A DNA stretch of 9,254 bases from Streptomyces scopuliridis RB72 (GTDB taxonomy: Bacteria > Actinomycetota > Actinomycetes > Streptomycetales > Streptomycetaceae): assembly GCF_000718095.1 (NCBI RefSeq), contig NZ_JOEI01000053.1, positions 1 through 9,254 of the forward strand, written 5' to 3'. The notes under the pieces were generated by a model. That model had not been told where the DNA came from, did not search any database, and saw only the letters and a program-made list of their open reading frames with translations. The translations under genes and the position numbers were made by a program. Shown in pieces: positions 6,301 through 9,254 of the stretch. Numbering within the stretch: position 1 is the stretch's first letter; every line of letters starts with the position of its first letter.

Positions 6301-9254
6301 ACACGACACGGACGGCGCCCTCCCGCGCCCGTATCAGGACGAGCCGCATCAGCGGAGCGACGGTCAGATCGATACCCGCCGCGTGCTCCTCGTCCATCAA
6401 CTCCCTCAGACGTACCGCCTGTTCGTCGGGGTTCGCGTCGGTCCAGTCCAGCCGACGGATGTCCACGGTCGCGTGCCGCCGTACCACCTGAAGGGGCTCG
6501 GGCACGCCGTCCCACACCACCTGCGTACGGAGAGCGGGCGTCGCGTCCACGAGCCGCTGCCAGGCGGTGGCGAGCAGCCCGGGATCACCGGCTCCTTCAA
6601 GGAGGAACGACACCTGGTCGAGGTAGACACCCGGCTCGGTGAGGGTGTGCAGCAGCATGCCGCTCTGCATGGGGGTGAGCGGATAAATGTCCTCGACCGC
6701 CGACTCCCGCACCGCCGGGCCGACCCCCACCAGCGCGTCCACGGTGGCCTGGTCGAGCCGGGCGAGCGGAAAGTCCGAGGGGGTACGGCCGCCCGCGTCC
6801 GGCTGTGCGCAGTGTCGTACGAAACCGCTGATCTCCGAGGCGAAGTCCTTGGCCAGTCGCTCGATGGTCGCGGGGTGGTGCAGCTCGGTCGAGTACGTCC
6901 AGGTGAAGGTCAGACGGCCCCCGGCGACCACACCGATCACATCGATCAGATGCGCCCGTTCCTCGGCCGGATGGTGGTCCTGCCCGACGGCGGGCAGGGT
7001 CGCGCGCAGCGGGCCGGTAGTGTCGGCGGATCCGTCAAATCTGCCGTGGTAGTTGAAGCTGATGCGCGGCTCGGCGGCGTCGGCGAGCGCCCGGCCGGAG
7101 GCGCTGTCGACGGCGAGATGGCGCAGCGCGCCGTACCCGAGTCCCCGGTCGGGCACCGCCCTGAGCTGCTCCTTCACGGACATGAGCGCCGATGCCTGGT
7201 CGTCGCTGTCGGGGAGCGCGAGGGCGACAGGATGGATCGACGTGAACCAGCCGACCGTACGGGTCAGATCGAGGTCGCCGAACAGCTCCTCGCGGCCGTG
7301 TCCCTCGACGGCGACGGCCGTACGCTCGCGCCCGGTCCAGGTCCGCAGCGTACGGGCGAGCGCGGCCAGCAGTACGTCGTCGGTGCGTGTCCGGTACACG
7401 TCGGGCACGCGGTGCAGCAGGGCCACGGTCTCCTCCGTGTCCAGGGTGACGTCCACGGTGGCCTGCGCTGCCATGGTGTTGCCGCCGCCCGGGAGGTCGA
7501 CAGGCAGCTCCGTGGCCCCCGCGTCCGTCACCGTCCGCCAGTAGCCGACCTGGTCGTCGAAGCCGCCCGCGGCTACATGGCCGGCCAGCCGCCGCGACCA
7601 CTGCTGTACGGACGCGCTCTTCTCCCCGAGGCGTACGGGCCGACCGGCCGCGGCCTGCGCGTACGCACGGGCCAGGTCCTCCAGCAGGATGCGCCACGAC
7701 ACACCGTCGACGAGGAGGTGGTGCGCGGCGATGAACAGCCACCCGGGGCGCTCCGGTCCCCGGTCCCCGACAAGCACACGGAACAGGGGGCCGCTGGACA
7801 GGTCCATCCCGGACTGTGCGGCCAATACCTGTTCCTGCCAAGCCTTTTCGGCGTCTGCGGCGCTGGTCAGGTCGTGGACGGTGAACACCGCGTCGACGTC
7901 CGTGGCAGGGGCGATACGACCGGCCCAGCCACTTGTGTGTGCGGCGCGTTCGGTACGGATGAAGGTCGACCGCAGCGCGTCGTGCTGTGCCAGCAGGGCG
8001 GCGACCGCCGAACGCAGATGAGCGGGATCGGTGCCGGCGGCCAGCTCGAAGGCCATCGACATGGCGAAGTGATGGGGCGCCGCCGGGTGATGGGCGAAGA
8101 ACCACTCACGGATCGGCGTCGGCCCCACGGGCCCGCTCACCGCCTCCTGCGGCGCGAGCGCGACGTTACGTGGCGCGATGGTCACCGCAGAGGCCGCGAG
8201 GTCCGCGATGTTCTGCCGAAGGAACACATCGCGGGAGGTGAGATCCAGCCCGGCGCGACGGGCCCGGGAGACCACCTGGAGGCTGGAGATCGAGTCCCCG
8301 CCGAGGGAGAAGAAGTTGTCGTGGACCCCCACCCGTTCTCTCCCGAGAACGTCGGCCCACACCTCGCACAACACCCGCTCCGCCTCCGTGCGGGGGGCGA
8401 CATACTCCCCTTCCATGGCGAGGTCGGGGGCCGGAAGCGCCCGCTGGTCGACCTTTCCGTTCATGGTCAGGGGCAGCGCGTCCAGGACGACGAAGGCCGA
8501 CGGCACCATGTACTCCGGCAGCAGGCCGGCGGCGTGCTCCCGTACGAGCGGGACATCCAGCTCGCCCGACGACGGTACGAGATACGCGACCAGCCGCTTC
8601 GCCCCCGGACGGTCCTCGCGGACGATCACCGAGACCCGCCCCACCGCCGCGTGGCGCGACAGTACGGACTCGATCTCACCGAGTTCGATACGGAAGCCCC
8701 GCACCTTCACCTGACCGTCATTCCGGCCCAGGAAGTCCAACCGACCGTCCGACCGCCACCGCACCACATCACCCGTGCGATACAACCGCCCACCGGAACC
8801 GAAGGGGTCCGCCACAAACCGCTCGGCCGTCAGCCCAGGACGGCCGTCATACCCACGCGCCAGACCAGCGCCACCGAGATACAACTCGCCGGGAACCCCG
8901 ATACCGACCGGCTGCAACGCGTCATCGAGAACGTACGCGGACGTATTGTCCATCGGACCGCCGAGCGGAACCGCCGCACCCTCGGCATCGAGACCGCTGA
9001 CCGGCCCGCATACGGCAAAGGTCGTGGACTCCGTAGGACCGTAGACATGCACCAACTCGATCTCCGGGCACGCCTCCAGCACTCGTGCCATCGCCGCACC
9101 GGACGCCGCCTCACCACCCGTCCAGACTTCGCCGAGGCCCGCAAAGCACGCCGGCTCCTCCTCCGCCAGCACGTCGAACAGCGCCTTCGTCAGAAACAGC
9201 CCAGACACCCCACGCGCCACCGCTGCACGCACCACCGACGCACTCAAGTCAGCC
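3374..9254 (-). CDS. Non-ribosomal peptide synthetase, 3' part (A-T-E-C-A-T), 5' end outside window
   Basis: Multimodular peptide synthetase that activates two amino acids, epimerises the first and condenses it with the second. The frame is open to the window edge. A TTG at 9245-9247 is not a credible start because it lies inside an adenylation domain. Residues are numbered from that codon (1957 to the TGA at 3374-3376). Visible order: A1 from before its A5 region to about 275; T1 about 285-352 with LGGDS and Ser319; E domain about 374-815; C domain about 851-1295; A2 about 1318-1852; T2 about 1862-1935 with LGGNS and Ser1899; then a short acidic tail. All core motifs seen are intact, so each domain should be active. 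There is no thioesterase, so the chain must pass to another protein. The next gene starts 28 bases downstream on the same strand and is probably co-transcribed. Identity as an NRPS is certain; the product is not recognised. Confidence 0.97.
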   Translation of the reverse strand, partial: ADLSASVVRAAVARGVSGLFLTKALFDVLAEEEPACFAGLGEVWTGGEAASGAAMARVLEACPEIELVHVYGPTESTTFAVCGPVSGLDAEGAAVPLGGPMDNTSAYVLDDALQPVGIGVPGELYLGGAGLARGYDGRPGLTAERFVADPFGSGGRLYRTGDVVRWRSDGRLDFLGRNDGQVKVRGFRIELGEIESVLSRHAAVGRVSVIVREDRPGAKRLVAYLVPSSGELDVPLVREHAAGLLPEYMVPSAFVVLDALPLTMNGKVDQRALPAPDLAMEGEYVAPRTEAERVLCEVWADVLGRERVGVHDNFFSLGGDSISSLQVVSRARRAGLDLTSRDVFLRQNIADLAASAVTIAPRNVALAPQEAVSGPVGPTPIREWFFAHHPAAPHHFAMSMAFELAAGTDPAHLRSAVAALLAQHDALRSTFIRTERAAHTSGWAGRIAPATDVDAVFTVHDLTSAADAEKAWQEQVLAAQSGMDLSSGPLFRVLVGDRGPERPGWLFIAAHHLLVDGVSWRILLEDLARAYAQAAAGRPVRLGEKSASVQQWSRRLAGHVAAGGFDDQVGYWRTVTDAGATELPVDLPGGGNTMAAQATVDVTLDTEETVALLHRVPDVYRTRTDDVLLAALARTLRTWTGRERTAVAVEGHGREELFGDLDLTRTVGWFTSIHPVALALPDSDDQASALMSVKEQLRAVPDRGLGYGALRHLAVDSASGRALADAAEPRISFNYHGRFDGSADTTGPLRATLPAVGQDHHPAEERAHLIDVIGVVAGGRLTFTWTYSTELHHPATIERLAKDFASEISGFVRHCAQPDAGGRTPSDFPLARLDQATVDALVGVGPAVRESAVEDIYPLTPMQSGMLLHTLTEPGVYLDQVSFLLEGAGDPGLLATAWQRLVDATPALRTQVVWDGVPEPLQVVRRHATVDIRRLDWTDANPDEQAVRLRELMDEEHAAGIDLTVAPLMRLVLIRAREGAVRVVWTFHHVVLDGWSTTQIFEDVFAQYRALASGAGGAAPLATRPPFRDYVEWLRRQDTAAAREYWRGALAGFRSPTPLPVDRRPAPGHRSHAAERVRIELSTEDAGALTEMAGRHRLTLNSVVQGAWALLLSRYSGESDVCFGATVSGRPADLPGMESTVGNFLNTLPVRTRIPETESLLDWLGRLQTEQAEARGFEHLALREVRDCAELPCGTELFESIVVFENYPGNEEAAAAHGLRVTDVHAVDTAGYPLDLTAYADRDKLALVLAYDPALFDHDRVAHMAEHLAVLLRGMPGGAHRPPADLPLLSDRGRDRLLGGQGDGDGEGWSGRRIPYEDSSCLHELVAAQARRTPDAEAVVFGASTLTYAELDSRANRLAQHLVTRGVGPETVTAICLERGPDMVVALLGVLKAGGAYVPLDPAHPAERLAYVLTDSAARLVITQRSLADRLPAGPAPLLPLDERWDLIARLPDRTPETGVTPRDLAYVIHTSGSTGRPKGVMVEHRSISHGAASWNAAYGFTGREEIEGPGVGVPGASEPEAGGAASDKPVSDGPVRQLNVASMSFDVFVSDLVHSLCHGGALVIAPPEAIADPAQLLTLMRTARVTHLDTVPALATALADESARYGEGLPPLRVLAAGADLWRTDDCRRLLEQAAEGTTVLNTYGVTEATVESSLYPAVREALPDTAGVPIGRPNPGIRMYLLDSALRPVPVGVTGDLYLGGPSVARGYLNRPELTALRFVADPFGTDPAERLYRTGDRARYLPGGDIEFAGRADEQLKIRGFRIEPGEIESALRQHPSVARAVVAARQDGGGAARLVGYTVVRDGHTFAPGELRAHLKGLLPGYMVPSVFMELASLPLNANGKVDRRALPAPDAAAQADTAYIAPRTPGEEVLAGIWQEVLGVERIGAEDDFFELGGNSIQILQINSRIRAAFGVGFSVRAFYDSPTVAGLAVTVEERILQELEDSMQRDQPEQEEH
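3443..3664 (-). other. Thiolation (peptidyl carrier) domain T2
   Basis: Carrier domain for the A2 residue and the growing peptide. The site is LGGNSI with Ser1899 encoded at 3551-3553. It is the last folded domain of the protein; a charged tail of about 22 residues follows, and no thioesterase, reductase or C domain. Chain release must therefore happen on another protein. Confidence 0.93.
3692..5296 (-). other. Adenylation domain A2 with a ~31-residue insertion
   Basis: Complete adenylation domain serving T2. Motifs: A3 HTSGSTGRPKG (about 1468-1478), A4 SFDVFVSD (1543-1550), A5 YGVTE (1643-1647), A7 YRTGD (1733-1737), A8 LKIRGFRIEPGEIE, and A10 NGK with Lys1843. The by-eye specificity code is DVSDLATVEK. 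Acidic residues at positions 278 and 331 hint at a basic or polar substrate, but I do not recognise a matching known code. The A3-A4 segment is about 31 residues longer than in the sister domain of the next gene, because of a Gly/Pro/Glu-rich insertion. Confidence 0.9.
4646..4675 (-). repeat. 15-bp tandem repeat, two copies, in the A2 insertion
   Basis: Two adjacent 15-base units, TACGGGCCCGTCGGA and TACCGGCTTGTCGGA on the plus strand, encode SDKPV and SDGPV. They make up one end of the extra loop between motifs A3 and A4 of A2. They suggest growth of the loop by slippage or duplication. Two imperfect copies only, so this is weaker than the 18-bp repeat. Confidence 0.65.
5330..5356 (-). repeat. 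6-bp (GGCNNN) repeat in the C-A2 linker
   Basis: On the minus strand GGC alternates with CAG, GAT, GAC and GAG, giving GQGDGDGEG (about residues 1298-1306). It replaces the WNDT-type sequence usually found between C and A domains. It is probably a flexible spacer that arose by short-unit slippage. Confidence 0.6.
5363..6697 (-). other. Condensation domain, DCL type
   Basis: Joins the D-configured donor on T1 to the L-amino acid on T2. It begins with DIYPLTPMQSGML (853-865), the form of C1 typical of condensation domains that follow E domains. The active-site motif is HHVVLDGW at 986-993, with the second His and the Asp intact. Later motifs include DYVEWL near 1027 and GNFLNTLPVR around 1140-1149. 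Its position directly after an E domain agrees with assignment to the D-donor/L-acceptor class. Confidence 0.92.
6803..8128 (-). other. Epimerisation (E) domain
   Basis: Converts the T1-bound L-aminoacyl or peptidyl residue to the D epimer. All diagnostic E motifs are readable: PIREWF near residue 378 (E1), HHLLVDGVSW at 509-518 including His510 and Asp514 (E2), EGHGRE at 648-653 (E4), RTVGWFTS at 663-670 (E5), GLGYG near 702 (E6) and FNYHG at 731-735 (E7). The catalytic His pair and the EGHGRE glutamate are present, so activity is expected. The next C domain is of the D-accepting donor type, consistent with this. Confidence 0.95.
8192..8395 (-). other. Thiolation (peptidyl carrier) domain T1
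   Basis: Carrier domain that holds the A1 residue on a phosphopantetheine arm. The attachment site is LGGDSI with Ser319 encoded at 8291-8293. The Asp before the Ser (GGDS instead of GGHS) is typical of carriers that sit directly before epimerisation domains, which is the arrangement here. Confidence 0.93.
8423..9254 (-). other. Adenylation domain A1 (partial, C-terminal two thirds)
   Basis: Activates an amino acid as aminoacyl-AMP and loads it on T1. Visible core motifs: A5 around YGPTE (70-74), A6 GELYLGG (120-126), A7 YRTGD (156-160), A8 around VKVRGFRIELGEIES (180-194), and A10 NGK with Lys265. Motifs A1-A4 lie outside the window. Aligned by eye to the GrsA Phe-activating domain, the specificity positions from 278 on read F, W, G, V, T, F, K; the first three (235, 236, 239) are missing. 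The pattern resembles codes for branched aliphatic residues such as Val or Ile. Codons from about 8690 upward use more T and G in third position than the rest of the gene. Confidence 0.9.

Noticed and set aside
6684..6686. Further TTA codons (taa on the plus strand at 6684-6686 and 569-571)
   Set aside because: Both are out of frame with the NRPS genes; the codons read there are TAT (Tyr) at 6683-6685 and the TAC of RYSGR respectively.
7035..8105. 356-codon minus-strand frame in another phase over the E domain
   Set aside because: The in-phase frame contains all E-domain motifs; this one gives an Arg/Gly/Pro-rich sequence typical of an off-phase reading.
6803..8128. Reading the E domain as a second condensation domain
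   Set aside because: EGHGRE, RTVGWFTS, GLGYG and FNYHG are epimerisation-specific, and the DCL-type C domain follows directly.
9245..9247. TTG as the start codon of the first NRPS gene
   Set aside because: It lies inside an adenylation domain, the frame stays open to the window edge, and no ribosome binding site can be seen. The gene is cut by the window.

Overview
This is an ordinary-looking but informative slice of a non-ribosomal peptide synthetase (NRPS) locus. It probably comes from a Streptomyces or closely related high-GC actinomycete. The evidence is very high GC at third codon positions, actinomycete-style NRPS core motifs, and a single in-frame TTA leucine codon. All real coding capacity is on the minus strand, and both genes run off the window, so neither protein is complete here. 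No promoter, terminator, RNA gene, transposon, CRISPR array or attachment site could be supported.

Layout in the direction of transcription (high to low coordinates). From 9254 to 3374 is the 3' part of a large NRPS gene with domain order (A1 partial)-T1-E-C-A2-T2-stop. After a 28-base gap holding a strong ribosome binding site, a second NRPS gene starts at 3345 and runs off the window at base 1. Its visible order is A-T-C, ending in the linker that normally precedes another adenylation domain.

How it should work. A1 loads an amino acid on T1 and the intact E domain converts it to the D form. The following C domain is of the D-donor/L-acceptor type and joins it to the residue loaded by A2 on T2. 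The second protein begins with an A domain and has an L-donor type C domain. There is no C domain between T2 and the second protein's A domain, and no thioesterase at the end of the first protein. The gene boundary therefore cannot be a simple colinear hand-off. The second protein looks like a chain-initiating (A-T-C...) subunit, or one that needs a C domain supplied in trans. Manual reading of the specificity pockets gives a Trp/aromatic-like code for the second protein, an incomplete Val/Ile-like code for A1, and an unusual code with two acidic residues for A2.

Points worth a second look are the non-colinear gene junction and the TTA codon. Codon style also changes at both window ends, at domain boundaries, which suggests module recombination. 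Finally, three low-complexity or tandem-repeat insertions lie in flexible parts of the proteins. I see no evidence for a wholly new kind of system; any novelty would be in the peptide product.
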